From Fallopia convolvulus (lineage: Eukaryota; Streptophyta; Magnoliopsida; Caryophyllales; Polygonaceae), in assembly GCA_964016875.1 (NCBI GenBank), contig OZ024724.1:6806501-6870500 (forward strand): a DNA stretch of 64,000 nucleotides, read 5' to 3'. Positions 1 to 11,944 of the stretch are shown here, one piece after another (the stretch's first letter is position 1; each line of letters starts with the position of its first letter). The translations under genes were made by a program, and so were the position numbers. Below the pieces are notes generated by a model. The model searched no databases. It worked only from the letters and a program-made list of their open reading frames with translations, and had not been told where the DNA came from.

Positions 1-1195
1 AAAACAGCCTTCCTCAATGGACATCTCAAGGAAGAAGTGTATGTGGCCCAACCTCCAGGATTCGAAGATGAAAAGCTACCCAACCATGTCTACTTCCTGG
101 AGAGGGCCCTCTACGGACTCAAACAAGCTCCCCGAGCTTGGTATGACAGGTTTGCTCAATTCCTCTTGTCCCATGGATACCTTCGCGGTTCCATAGACAA
201 GACTTTGTTTTTAAAGAAAGAGTCTAAAGACATTTTGATTGTGCAAGTATATGTTGATGACATTGTTTTTGGAGCAACTAACGAAACTCTTGTAGAGAAC
301 TTTAAGGACCTCATGAGCAGTGAGTTTGAGATGAGTCTCATTGGGGAACTCACGTTCTTCCTGGGACTTCAAATATCCCAAACCAAGGAGGGAACAAAGA
401 TTCATCAACAGAAATACATCAAGGAAATGCTCGTGAAGTATGGGATGGAACACTCCAAGCCCATTGACACTCCCATCTCACCAAATTCAAGGCTAAATGC
501 GGATGAAACAGGTATTAGTGTGGACCAACGGAACTATCGAGGTATGATCGGGTCCCTTCTCTACTTAACAGCTAGTAGACCTGCTATCATGTTCTCCGTA
601 TGTCTTTGTGCTCGCTTTCAAGCTAACCCTATGGAATCACACCTGAAAGAGGTGAAGAGAATTTTCATGTATCTCAAAGGGAACGATAACTTGTGTCTCT
701 TGTATCCAAGGAACAGTTCCCTTGAACTCATTGCATACACAGATGCGGACTTTGCAGGGCACCTGGTTGATAGAAAGAGCACATCTGGAATGGCCTAGTT
801 CCTAGGGTCATGCTTAGTCTCATGGGGATCTAAAAAGCAAAACTCAGTGGCACTCTCCACAGTTGAAGCAGAATATGTGGATGCCGCATCTTGTTGTTCC
901 CAAGTTCTATGGCTTAAGTCACAACTCCAGGATTACAGTATGTCTTTTGGCCTAGTTCCCATACTTTGTGATAACACTAGTGCCATAAACATTTCCAAAA
1001 ATCTTGTGCATCATTCCTAGAACTAAGCATATAGATATAAGGCATCACTTTCTACGTGACAATGTTGAAAGTGAGAACATCTCGATGGAACACTGTAGAA
1101 CTTAAGAGCAAATTGCGGACATTCTCACCAAAGCTTTAGACAGACGTCCCTACCAGCGTTTTCGAATGCTCCTAGGGATGATAACTCTAAACTAA
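1..1195 (+). pseudogene. Ty1-copia pol fragment: reverse transcriptase and RNase H
   Basis: Reverse transcriptase copies element RNA into DNA inside virus-like particles, and RNase H removes the RNA strand. The reading frame is open from base 1 (KTAFLNG motif) to a TAG at 796-798. Visible RT motifs are QPPGF, YGLKQAPRAWY and the catalytic YVDD at 250-261. RNase H begins at ADFAG...DRKSTSG and is cut by the TAG. It continues downstream (SWGSKKQ, ALSTVEAEY), meets TAG at 1018-1020, shifts frame near 1010 (TKHIDIRHHF) and has TAA at 1103-1105 before ADILTKAL. The RT part is quite well kept while RNase H is broken three times, so the copy cannot make a full pol protein. It is the upstream partner of the env-like ORF at 1946. 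Confidence 0.9.
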
Positions 1196-1945
1196 ACAAG
1201 TCCTTGTTTGTTTCTCCCTCAATGCCTGACTAGTTTATACAAGATTGCATGATAGGGAACTTGGACTTATTGCTTTCATTATGCCATGATTACTAGTCTG
1301 AAGATAAATGTGTACAAAGGAACTCTATTTCTTTTGGCCCAAAATGATCAACCAGAGTTCCCTTTATCCCTCTTTACAAGCCACCATGACGGTTGATCAT
1401 ATAACACACCCTAAGCTAGGGATCAGACAAACGCTTCTCATGAGCCAAAATATTCACTCCTTTATCGAGTCGCAAATTGTCTGGTTCCCTTTAGAGTTCC
1501 CTAGCCCCACAAAAGGATGAGTGTGAAGTTCCCTTAACCACTTCACTCTCCCTGACCTTGATAAAATCATGGGAACTGATGCATCTACAAAGGGAACGCT
1601 GACTCATCCACAAAGAAAAACCGTCACTTGGGAAGCGGACTCTTGTGTCAGAAGCTCTGAAGCGTTAAGGGCCAAGTATTCAAATTTTGAAAAGGACTTC
1701 CCAAGAGATCGTGACGCGTGTACAGAAGCGTGCTATGGAAGTTGAAATGATGCCCCACGTTCATTGGCCGACGGTTATCGAGGTTTTCCACTTCCCTTTC
1801 TACCCCTCGCCCCTTCTCTCCTTAAAACCCTCATTTGCCATTTTTGGGATCTTATTCCATCTTCCATCTCTGCCACTCTTCTTCTCCATATTTCTTTCAC
1901 TCCCTTTTTCAAGAAACCTCCAAAACCTTCAAAAATCTTACAAAA
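1196..1945 (+). other. Spacer between pol and env-like ORF of the copia element
   Basis: No convincing coding sequence. Short open frames exist, but none matches a family I recognise. The stretch is rich in GTTCCC/GGGAAC (1255, 1357, 1484, 1496, 1528, 1571, 1592). The part around 1780-1945 is pyrimidine-rich and leads into the ATG at 1946, as a leader of a separate or spliced env-like mRNA might. I see no clear promoter. Confidence 0.5.
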
Positions 1946-4331
1946 ATGGCCCCTCAACACACCTTTGCCCAGATCAAAGTGTGGGTACATGCCAACCCTC
2001 GCATCCTCTTCCTCTCTCAATTGAAAGAGATTGAGAAAGAACAAGACCCAATGATGAAGGATGTTCTTATCCAAGGGCTCTAAAACCAAGTAAGCCCTTT
2101 CTTGCCCCCTCCTCCTCCTCCGGCCGATGACAATGTGGCCTGGACCTCTTCCGCCACCTCTTCTGAATCCCTTCCTCCTCCTTCAACCACCAACACCTCC
2201 TCCGGCGTTGTCATCGTTGACAATTTTAGAGACGCTCGTCCTTCCATCAATGAAAAACCCCGAAAATCCAAACACCGCCATTCATCCAAACGACGCCACT
2301 CCTCAAAAGACCCCTCAAAACCCAAAAAATCCAAACATTCCAAAGATCCCTCCAAATCCAAAACACGCAAACATTCTGAGGTCTCTAAATTTTCGGAGCC
2401 CAGAAAGAAAGCCTTCTTCAAGTTTGAGGACTACTTGAACTGCTCCAAGGAGAGTTCCTGTGCGCCCAAACCTCCTTTCCCTTTCCCCTCCGACGATGGG
2501 ACCTCTCAATCCCAAAGTCTACTCCCTTCTTCCTCCTCTCTCCCTCCTCTTCTAACCGAGGGACCTCCCAAAACTCCTCCCACGAAACAGCAGACTCCTC
2601 CACCACCACCTCCGTCTATTCCCACTCCAAAAGGAACTCCACCTTCTTCACTTCCTTCCGTTCACATAACAACGGGAACTCCAACTCCACCTCCACCTCA
2701 CAAAACTCCTTCTCCTCCTTCCACACCAAAACACACCTCCACCTCTCCCATTCCTACCTCGGGGATCTCTACTCCCCAGGTTGCTAAAACCGTTCCTCCT
2801 CCTTCTACCCAACTCTCTACTCCCATTTCTTCTTCTCTCCCTTCTTCCACCACATCCCCCACCACCCCCAAACTCCCCTCTCCCTCACCATCCAAAAGTG
2901 TCGTCACTCTTACCTCAGACGACAATGATCTCCCTCTCTCCGTGGTCATCGACAAAATGACCAAGGACCCTCCTCCTATCATAATGGGAACTGTGGAGGA
3001 GGAGGCCCAGCTCAAGGAAATCGAAGAAGAGCTCAACCGGGACCCCTCTGAACACACAACTGATCACGGGACCAAGTCCCCAAAGAAGGTGGCTCCGCAA
3101 GAGCCCACGGAGAGAAGGGACCCAGCACCGGTTGGTGGTGCTGGGGCAACAACAAGTCATCCCCAGGATGACGCGGAGGGCTCAAGCTCGAGCTCCTCCG
3201 AGGAAGAAAGGACCTCCCACGATGAGGTCGAAGAAGAAGAAGAAGCTCCAGCTGCTAAGGAGCGAGCACCGATCCCAACCCCTGGACACCAAATGGTGGT
3301 GTCCACGTGTTCCCAACATCCAAGGGAACGTGTGCTTCAGATTGAAGCGGTTGCACCCCCTCAGCAGAAAGGACCTCGAACCGTCTCTAGGGGGAACACG
3401 TCAAAGAGCACTACAAGGAAAGGGAAGGGGACCTCTTCCACAAAGCACCCTTTGGATGAACGACGGAAGCTCCTCCCTCCGCTCATCATCTATGAAGACG
3501 TGCTGATTAACAACGGCTTAAAAGGAACTGTGGGACCTGATCAAGGCCCAGGGCTGGGAGAATCTGTACAAAGAAACTGTGAGCGTCGATCCCTCACAAG
3601 TGCGTCAATTCTACAATAACTTCACTATCACCAACGACTGCACTCAGGGAACTCTCTCCCATGAAGGCGACGAGTTTATTTTCACAACATCAACAATCCG
3701 CCTTCAGCTCCAGGTCCCCGGTCAAGGGCTCAATGAGTTGCCCAATAAACTCTGGGGGGACTTCAACAGCGCCGAAGTGTACAACACCATATTTGAGGGT
3801 CGGGTTCCCTCCAAAGTTCCCTCGACGCACCATCTGTCCTTGGTCGCCAAGCTCACTCACCAATTCATCATCAATGTGGTGATCCCGCGCCAAGAGAAGC
3901 GTCTGGTCGTCAATATCCCTGATGCGATCATCCTCTACCACTTCCTCCTCAAAAATCCCATCAACCTTCCCAGAATCATCCTTGGGCACATGGAGAAGTG
4001 CATGGCTTCCAAGTCCCACTCCCTTCCCTACTCTGGGCTGATAAAGAAGCTCCTACAAAAAGAGGGTCTCTACGACGCCTCTAAGGACGAAATAGAGCTT
4101 GGAAGGGAACTGGATATTTCAGTTGTCCAGAAGATGAGGCACTCTGAGCCTGTAGATGAAGCGGCTCAACTGGAGTCTGGTGAACAAGAGGGGAACTCTC
4201 AAGTGTTGCTCCGTATTGCCAACACCCTCGACCAGATTGCCAAGGACCAAGAAGCGTTGGCCAGAGGACAAGAAAAGCTTACACAAGTCCTGACGCGCCT
4301 CTGTGACGCCCTGTTCCCTGAAGCCCCATGA
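1946..4331 (+). pseudogene. env-like ORF of SIRE-type element with 'putative plant transposon protein' domain
   Basis: The ORF sits between pol and the 3' LTR, where SIRE elements carry an env-like gene of unknown function. The likely start is the ATG at 1946 (MAPQHTFAQIKVW). One TAA at 2081-2083 interrupts it, and the same frame then runs to about 3525. This middle part is low complexity: proline/serine/threonine-rich with a basic Lys/Ser block and an acidic Glu block. A 1-2 base indel near 3528 moves the frame, after which WDLIKAQGWENLYKE... (about 3531) to 4331 reads through the conserved C-terminal domain seen in plant transposon proteins, ending in a heptad-like helical tail. I see no signal peptide or membrane segment, so an envelope role is not supported by this copy. 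Function unknown. Confidence 0.7.
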
Positions 4332-4721
4332 TCTCTCCTTTCTTCTTCCCTTAATCCAAAAATGACCACAAAATTGTACTTGAGTTCCCTTGTATATATT
4401 TTCTTAAGTAATAAATTGGTCTTTATTTTGATTGCGTGTTCCCTTCTTCCCTATTATTGCTTTGCTTGTTTTCGTTGATGTCAAAAGGGGGAAAGACAAA
4501 AAATGCGAGATGAGTTACAAGTTTAAGTTATCACAGACAACGCATAAGCTAAGGGGGAACAATTGCATAAAAAGCTTAGTAAGAACTACGTGTCTCACCA
4601 GAAGTGGTTCCCTAAATCTAAGTGTTTCACTAAAAGTGACTTCCCAAAATCATACTTAGGAACTCATCAGCATATCATTCATTGAAATACTTGCATATTT
4701 TGTGATGGGTTTGTCATCATC

Positions 4722-4735
4722 AAAAAGGGGGAAAT
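4722..4735 (+). promoter_or_regulatory. Polypurine tract of the copia element
   Basis: Purine run AAAAAGGGGGAAAT directly before the LTR start TGTTGGGACG. It primes plus-strand DNA synthesis in LTR retrotransposons. The same context precedes the related LTR at 31837-32837, which supports the LTR boundary. Confidence 0.85.
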
Positions 4736-5799
4736 TGTTGGGACGTTGTTGGTACCTCTGGTTCTAAACAACGGATCAACGATGTAATTCTCTTAAGTTT
4801 TGATAATGACAAACACCATACGGAACTAATGTGGTTTGTTCAAGTATTTCTAAGGAACACAGGTACAGCCAAGAACTCCCATGAATGACCAAAAGCCACA
4901 GAAGCTCACAATGCAGAGTTTCCATCAAGGGAACTCTGAAAAGGGAAAGTTCCAATGAAATGGGAACTCATGGGAACTCCCATAAATGATCAAGAGAACA
5001 CAAGCTTACAACGATGAAGAGTTTCCATCAAGGGAACTCTGAAGAAGACAGTTCCCATGACATGGGAACTCACATGAGAGGACAATGACCGTTCAGCACA
5101 GATCGCGGGATTCTGTCTCGGACAGCCCGAAGGTACAATCTGAGGATCAGATTGTCACACTTCATCCAACGGTCCGATTGATCCAAGAAGTTGACCTAGT
5201 TCAAACAAAAGTCACATGTGAAGAAAGTACAACTTGGGCATCAAGCAAAGGGCATTTTGGACACAAACGAAAGATGCGACTGCCCAAGCTCACCTGGACT
5301 ATAAAGCCAAATGAATAGTACTCGGATTGAGTACTTCTCCCAGAACTCACAAAACACCCACACCAGAGAAAAGAAAGAAAAGGAAGAGAAGTCCCCACCG
5401 GCGAGTGTGTGATCTCGACGACGGTGAAGCCGAAGTTCCCAGGAGCAAGGGAACTGAGAAGTCGGTGTAAGGTCTGAGTTATTTGTATTTTGCTGTTGTG
5501 AGCTTAGGAACTCAGTTGAGAGGATTTACTAGTGTTGCTAGAGTTAGGAAAAACTCGTAGGAATAGAGAAGTGTGAATCCGGCTGTGTAACTAAGGAACA
5601 AAGCAATTAATATAAGTAAGTAATTCAAAATCCTCCAAGCGGAGGTAGAGGTCTACCCATACAACTAGTTGGTTGTAGTGGGGTTCCTAGAACTGCGTTC
5701 TTTATTGTCTTTATTACTTGCGAACTGTTTACTTCCGCTGCCTTGGGAACAGCTTAACTGCCAGTTCCCAAGCTCTTTCCTAACGTTTACGATCCAACA
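4736..5799 (+). repeat. 3' LTR of the SIRE-type element
   Basis: 1064-bp LTR bounded by TGTTGG (4736) and CCAACA (5794-5799). It contains a TATA-like box at 5300-5306 and nine or more GGGAAC/GTTCCC words, several in close pairs (4962/4972, 5051/5064, 5435/5449). It is related along its first 150 bp to the minus-strand LTR at 31837-32837 (both contain the TTTTGATAATGACAAACACC block). Confidence 0.88.
5300..5306 (+). promoter_or_regulatory. TATA-like box in the SIRE-type LTR
   Basis: TATAAAG about 565 bp into the LTR, in the right region for the U3/R boundary. The transcription start is not determined. Confidence 0.5.
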
Positions 5800-7460
5800 T
5801 TATGTGTCTTCACCATCTACTTGATCCTTAACTGTTTCATCATTATTAACTCTTGTGTTATCACCAGCTTGCCATTCTACACCTACTTTACCTTCAACAA
5901 TTTTGTTGCCTTGGTCTCGACCATCTTTCACAGTTTGAACCAAACCATTCTTACATACTTGACTTGTAATTATAGTTAGTGGCACATGCTTTATCAACTG
6001 TAAATTGGCACCTTGGCCCCCATCTTTAACAGAAATGTCATCATCAGAGGACAATATTAAAGACTCAATGCCTCTACAATCACTATCTCTTACTGGTTCC
6101 AAATTTCTAACACCAATCTCATCACCGGTATCATCAGAAACAGAACCTTGATCTTTTTAGATTTCATTTTCTTTTCTATTCCATCAACCTTGCTATCAAC
6201 TTTTACAAGTCGCATCTCAACGTGCTGCACTTGACTCTGAAGAGTTTTAATCATTCTAACTATTTCATCATGCATGGAACACATACTTTCCCCCAAAGAC
6301 TTAACCCAATCTGGCTCTCCCTTTTTATTGAAGTCTTTTGCCTTCTCCTTCTCCTTGGAAGAAATTGTATTCTCATCAACATCAACTTCATCAAGGTTCG
6401 CCTTCTCTTTGCCACGAATATCCTAGCAACTTCCAAATCAGTTTCATTATGGTCCACATCATTCCTCTCTGGATAATCCTTATCTACAACTTCAATAAAA
6501 TCTTCCTTCAATTTTAGACTCTTAAAATTTTGCAATAATCTCAGGCATATTGTTGACATAAGTTTTCCGAAGATTCACGCCCAAATCCTTTGAACCCTTC
6601 AAATCGTTCGAGCTCCTTTGATCCTTTGCAATCCTAGGGATCTTATGCTTACTGTCATCAAACTTAGTTTTAGCAGCTCTTGGAAGTTAATCTCCAACCT
6701 TCTCTCTTTATAATTTTAGAAGGCTATTTCGGTTTCTCTTAAGATTCCTTTTTTCCTATCACTCTAGCCTTTGCATGACTGTTAGTAGAAATCACATCTG
6801 TACATCCAATCTTCCTCTTACCAACATCGCCTTTTTCAATAACTAGAGCTCGTGGAGCACCTTCAATCTCAAATTCATTATCCATATCAAACTCAAATCC
6901 TACACCTTCAATCGTTTTTTGCTTCATTATAATCCGTTTTACAAGATCATTGTACACAAGGTCAACAACCTCATCAGGATAGCCACATGTGATGAATGTA
7001 GCATATTCGGAGTATAAGAGATAAACATATTCCTATCATCAATTTAAAACAAAATAAATTGTCATCAAATAAACAATACAACTATAATCAAATTCAACTG
7101 TCATCAAAATTTGTCTCCAAAAACAAAAACAAAAACATACCGGTTTCTTTTTCCCAACAGTACAAATTGCTTCCCATTTAACAAGTTGCGTTGAAGCACT
7201 ACGCCAACACACCATATGAGGAACTTGTTTTTCAACTCTAATAGCAAGATAACAAATACCTCGAAAAGCTGGAAAAGTCTCAACAATCCACAACTATAAC
7301 ACCATAAAAAAAGAGACAGTAAAAAACATTGCAAATGCAATTAACAACAAAAAAATAACTTAAAAATTATAACAACACATTACCATAAATCCAAAAGAAT
7401 ATCCAAATACATTGAATCCAGGTATATAGTATGGCTTATTCATCATCTCCGAGTTATGTG
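5800..7460 (-). pseudogene. Decayed DUF1985-like gene (Ulp1/MULE-associated type), 5' end unseen
   Basis: Read on the minus strand, three exons can be chained with GT-AG introns and a kept frame. A first piece ends at 7384 (YSFGFM). Exon 2 is 7141-7293 (LWIVETFPAFRGICYLAIRV, 51 codons). A third runs from 7032 (EYVYLLYSEYATFITCGYPD) to a stop at 6739-6741. Introns are 7294-7383 (90 bp) and 7033-7140 (108 bp). The PGF..FGYSFGFM-LWIVETFPAF pattern resembles the end of the DUF1985 domain found in plant genes carried by MULE-type transposons, usually with a Ulp1 cysteine protease. Below 6700 only out-of-frame acidic and coiled-coil-like pieces remain (for example 6090-6296). The copia LTR cuts the gene at 5799. 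Family assignment is from pattern memory only. Confidence 0.45.
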
Positions 7461-8225
7461 TAGTACGATTCACATGCAACAAGCTTTAGGTGGCACATGA
7501 TAAAATCCTACGTGGTATGTAGTAGAAAAAATAAATTAAATAAATTATCATAAAAAATATTTAACATTAATATTTAATGTTCTTATATTATATTTTATTT
7601 TATTTTAGATAGAATCTTTCATATATTAATTTGTATTCTTGTTTATATTATCTTCAAATAATATCAATATATATGAAAGGCTAAAAATATAAAATCCTAG
7701 GTGGTAAAATTCTAGGTGGCTTAACGTGGGAATGATACATAGAAAAATCCTAAATGACGCAACGTGGTGGTTTTATTCATTTCGTCTTATATATATATAT
7801 ATATTGATTGAACTTCCCGTAGTAGTAGACCTTTCAATCGGGTTCGGGTTGAGTTGGGTTCGGGTCGTTACGGGTCACAAGTTAAACTGGGTCGGGTTGC
7901 TGTGGATTTTCGGGCGGGTCGGGTTGACCAGCGGGTAAAAACATCGAATTTTTTTATGATTATTAATATAGATTTTTAATTAATAATAATATTTAATCAT
8001 AATATATTATTTGTTATGTATTTTAATAATAAAATATAATATGTTTTTAAAAAAATGTATACATTTTATAAATATGCTAAATCTGTCAACCCAACGGGTT
8101 TCGGGTTTCAACCCAACGGGTTGCGGGTCTATTGGGTTTCGGGTTCCAATTTTCGAGTCTTGGCCCTAAAATTTTCGGGCAGTTCGGGTCGGATTTGGGG
8201 GTCGGGTTAGCTTTTGACAACTTTA
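7461..8225. repeat. AT-rich DNA with a degenerate GGGTTCGGGTT repeat
   Basis: 7461-7825 is AT-rich with recurring CCTA(C/G)GTGG words (7507, 7695 and nearby). 7826-7930 and 8085-8210 are dense in GGGTTCGGG-type words on the plus strand, separated by AT-rich sequence. Such low-complexity arrays are common near the ends of non-autonomous plant hAT elements. Both flanks are G-rich on the same strand, so I see no terminal inverted repeat and do not call an element. Confidence 0.5.
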
Positions 8226-8265
8226 ATTACTAGTAGTGTACTACACCAAATATTATACATTTCAG

Positions 8266-8573
8266 GAGTTTTGTTCAAATGAAACGTGCAATCCGAAAAA
8301 TGTACTACAAAAAATATGAAAAGTGCACTACAAAGTACGAAAAGTGCAAATGCGAAAAAGTGCACTCCGAAATAGGAAAAGTGCACTACGAAGTATAAAA
8401 AGTGCATTCGTTTCATTTTTCAGGATAAGAGTTTGTTTCATTTGAACCAAACACTCATACTTTATAGTATGCTTTTCGGATTGCACTTTTTATATTTTGT
8501 AATGCACTTTTCGTAATTTTTAGTGCACTTTTGAATTTTCAGGATAAGAGTTTGTTTCATTTGAACCAAACTC
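8266..8573. mobile_element. Degraded copies of the GAGTTTGGTTC MITE family
   Basis: 8266-8456 begins GAGTTTTGTTCAAATG and ends in the inverted form of that terminus. 8457-8573 is a second, partial unit ending ACCAAACTC at 8573. Both are built of AAAAGTGCA/TGCACTTTT subrepeats like the three intact copies at 19005, 21077 and 27178. No clear target duplication remains here. Confidence 0.65.
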
Positions 8574-8859
8574 TCATTTTATATGATGATCATGAATTTT
8601 AATCATATACTAGTGCAGTTAAACTTGCTCACTTTATTATATATTGTAGTGGTTAATTTGTTATATAAAGGCGATATAGAAAATAATAGCGAGTTGTGAA
8701 AGTTTTTCAGATTACTAATTGCTTAAAAAAATCTTTGCTCAACCCTATTATTAAATGGCTAATTAAGTGACTAAGTTATTAAGATAAGACTATGGATAAA
8801 GATTTTGGTAGTTTTAAGATCTGTATAAATTCTCTCTTTTGATACTAATTGAAAAAGGA

Positions 8860-9029
8860 TAATGTGTGCCCATGGACACATAACTAGAATTCTAAGTTCG
8901 GTAAATCTGGATATTGTTTGTTAATTTTGATTTTTTTTTTAAAAGGATTCATTTATTCCAATTTAGGCAATAGTTTTAAACTAATTTCCCAAATTAACAC
9001 TTTCATTGTGTGCCCGTGGGCATACATTA
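8860..9029. mobile_element. Small MITE with 20-bp inverted termini and TA target duplication
   Basis: The left end ATGTGTGCCCATGGACACA is mirrored at the right (9010-9028) with a few differences, and TA flanks both sides (8860-8861, 9028-9029). Length about 170 bp. The size and TA duplication are those of Stowaway/mariner-type MITEs. The termini themselves are near-palindromic around CCCATGG. Confidence 0.5.
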
Positions 9030-9229
9030 GCCAAACCGATTGAAAAATAAATCAGTAACTTTTATCCAATTAAGAAAGCATTTATTGACCTTGGATAAAG
9101 GGAATTTATTTTCTTTACTTTTTTCTTTCAACTTAATAAAGTTTCCTTATTTAAACTAATGGTCATGACCCGCTGGGTCACGGAATCATCAAAGCATATA
9201 ATTAATGAAGAAGGATAACAAAGTATATA

Positions 9230-11750
9230 TGTAACGCCCCGACTTCCGACGGAGCGCTACTAAGAAATAGACCTTACTAGATACTATTTAAGTAGGTTGA
9301 CAACCACACTTTAGGATCTTGCAACGCGGGCACGGCGAGAAAACATAATAAAACATCCAACCTTTCCTTTAATGAAAAACATAGAAAACTTAGTTATGCA
9401 TGTATTCCCGAAAACATAAATATTCAAACCCGATAAAACACTTATTAATACTGAATTATTCCAGAAATCATAATAAATAAGACATAGTACTAACTCCAGC
9501 AAAATAACAAATCCAACATCCTAATGTGTAATAAATAAACTAACGTAACCCGAACCCACTATGACACACGCTCTTCACTACTCCGCCCCTCCATTTGGCC
9601 TCGGTTCCTACACGGTTCCCTAATTCATACATGGAACTGAAAAACATTCCCCGAAGGGTCAGCTACTAATCTATCGAGTTAGAAAGAATACGGAAATTGC
9701 AAGACGTTTTAAAAGCATTTCTAAAGTCAACATCCAAGTCCGCAAATGCACTCATAACTCTAAAGTCCAATACCTAAATTAGTCATAATTAGTCACGCAT
9801 AGCCACATACACATTCACAAATACAACCTCACAACAATGCCATTCCTCAATCTCGCAATCCGACCACCAAGGAGCTCATCGCCGCGCCGAGTGCAGAGGC
9901 AGGCCCTCTCACTCCACTTCACAATCTCCCTTCTAACCCGGGCTAAGCCTCCACTGGAGCACTTTCCAAAACACATAGATAATAATTTTCATTTTGAAGG
10001 GGCACGACTTCCTTGTCACACGGGTCATCCATAGCCAACTCTTCCTCAACGCCAGCTACGATGGGCCGTGTCGGAAACGGTACCAACACAGAGAAAACGT
10101 TCTAAAAAAATCCTTCCGATAAAATACATTCAAAGCCATTTTACGCACACAACAATTCAAGAAGTTCTAAACAATTCAAAAGGTATTCAGGACTATTTCC
10201 CAAACCCCTCACAATAACGGTACGCAATCTAACAGGATAGAGAAGAACCGAGCAAGTCGAAAAACGACTTACCTCGAAACTAGGGATCCTTTGAAGAAGA
10301 CAGAACTACGACCTCAAGCGGAAACGATTCCCTATACAATTATAAGGGAAAGATTAAATTAAGTACGAGAATTGCTAATTAATAGATAGTAGTATCTGCT
10401 AAACTAAGCTACTTATTAATACTCTACTTATATACCAAATCCTAGCCCACCAAACAAATACGTACTCACTCCTCCCATCATGTCTAACAAAAACCAGTCC
10501 AGCCCAACTAAAAACGGCCCAAACCCCACCATAATAGGCTAGCAATTAACCTGACCCCGTTACGCGTTTTTCCCCTGGTACACATTCGGGAGCATGACAA
10601 GGCCCAACCCCCTCCTCTTGACTCTTTCAATACGGGACCCACTCCCATCTTCTTCAACCTAAAGAATCTGAAACTTCAATCCCATCATATATATATATAT
10701 ATATATATTTATATAAACCAACACATTATTATAATTCTAAATCAACCCTATCATATATACATGTATGTATAAACCTCATATATACATGTACGTATAAACC
10801 AAATCCAACATTTTTATATAAGTCATCTTCTACCCCTAATCGAACTACACAGGTCGACTGGATTGGAACGACGTCGAAACCGGTTTTGCCGTGAGCAACC
10901 ACCCATCATTCCAGGACGTCGGCTCACCAATCCGACTGTGGTTCCCGCCCCCTCTCCCTCCTAGAACTTCTCACTCTAACCAGCCTACTCCATGCTTCCC
11001 AAACACCTGAAGAGATGGTGGTCGACCTCGCTCCGGACCAACGGACTGATAACGACGCGACAAGGCTCACGCTCAAGACAGCACTAATCGACCCACCCCA
11101 CAGATTTCGATGTGCGTGACTGTCCCGGTCATGAACCAGAAGGTCTAAGAGCCGGCGGTCCGTCTCGCGGACGATCGGGAAAAAAGAACGAAGGGAGAAC
11201 GCTTACCGGTTGCGAGGAAGACCTCCAACGTTGCGTGCGTGGTGGTCGAAACCACTGTCGCTGGTGGCTGGAGAGAACGGCAGGGACGTGCGTTCCTTGC
11301 TGTTGTGATCGCCGCCTCGCACGAGAACACTTCAATCTTCGTAGATTGAATGTGGTGAGGGTTCAGCTAAATAGGTTTAATTAGGGTAAAGCTAATTAAT
11401 TAATTATATTAATTTATGTTATAGGATATATTTCTTTTTTTCTTTTCGGTTAAAATCCGTACCCCACGAATTCGATTAGGTGTGATTAAAATATGGGGCT
11501 TCAATGAATATAACTAATATATATACTTATATATATAAAGTATTAAGAAATTGATCTAACTAAATAATTATATCGAATTACAGGCTATCTTGAGAGTTTC
11601 TTGCAGGTCAAGATTTCGACTAATTGTAATCCGAGAAATTTGCTTTTCCACTCTAGACGGAAACGGAATGCGAATATTACATACTACCCCCCTTAAGTAA
11701 GTTACGTCCCGAAACTTTATAAAAAGGAAACTATATATCGAGGTTTCACA
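9230..11750 (-). repeat. 3' LTR of the Tekay-type element (left copy)
   Basis: 2521 bp. It differs from the right LTR by a 74-bp deletion between ACGA direct repeats (junction near 10367) and a much shorter (AT)n tract near 10687. The solo LTR at 29025-31508 keeps sequence matching the deleted part, so the right LTR is the ancestral state. The 90-codon open frame at 11112-11384 is present in both LTRs but has no recognisable product. Confidence 0.88.
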
Positions 11751-11763
11751 AACCTCTCCCATA
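11751..11763 (-). promoter_or_regulatory. Polypurine tract of the Tekay-type element
   Basis: On the minus strand the sequence just before the LTR reads ATGGGAGAGGTT, preceded by the TTCGAGGACGAA block characteristic of Tekay elements. Confidence 0.7.
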
Positions 11764-11944
11764 AAAAGGGGTTCGTCCTCGAACCAGAATTCATTGATAA
11801 CGATAAACATTACCAGTACCAGTCATCCAAAACATGCAGCACGTCAATCAAATATTTAAACAGTCAAACAAGCAAGTCAAGAGAACAAGAATCACGAATC
11901 AAACATCGAATCTGAAAACAACACACTATTTACCAACCTTCCCC

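Larger units (their letters stand above)
1..5799 (+). mobile_element. 3' half of a SIRE/Maximus-type Ty1-copia retrotransposon
   Basis: The order RT-RNase H end, long spacer, proline-rich env-like ORF, polypurine tract, LTR is that of the SIRE/Maximus lineage of Ty1-copia, which carries an extra ORF between pol and the 3' LTR. The 5' LTR, gag, protease and integrase lie off the left edge. The LTR ends in TGTTGG...CCAACA, the short inverted repeat expected. All ORFs carry stops or frameshifts, so the copy is dead. GGGAAC or its complement recurs at least 35 times along the element (see findings). The base after the LTR (5800) is inside an older minus-strand gene, so that gene was the insertion target. 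Confidence 0.88.

Noticed and set aside
7826..8210. hAT element delimited by GGGTTCGGG ends
   Set aside because: Both ends are G-rich on the same strand rather than inverted, and no 8-bp target duplication was found.
11112..11384. 90-codon open frame present in both Tekay LTRs (also 18080-18352)
   Set aside because: GC-rich LTR sequence with open frames on both strands, antisense to the element and with no recognisable domain. Its presence in both LTRs follows from LTR identity.
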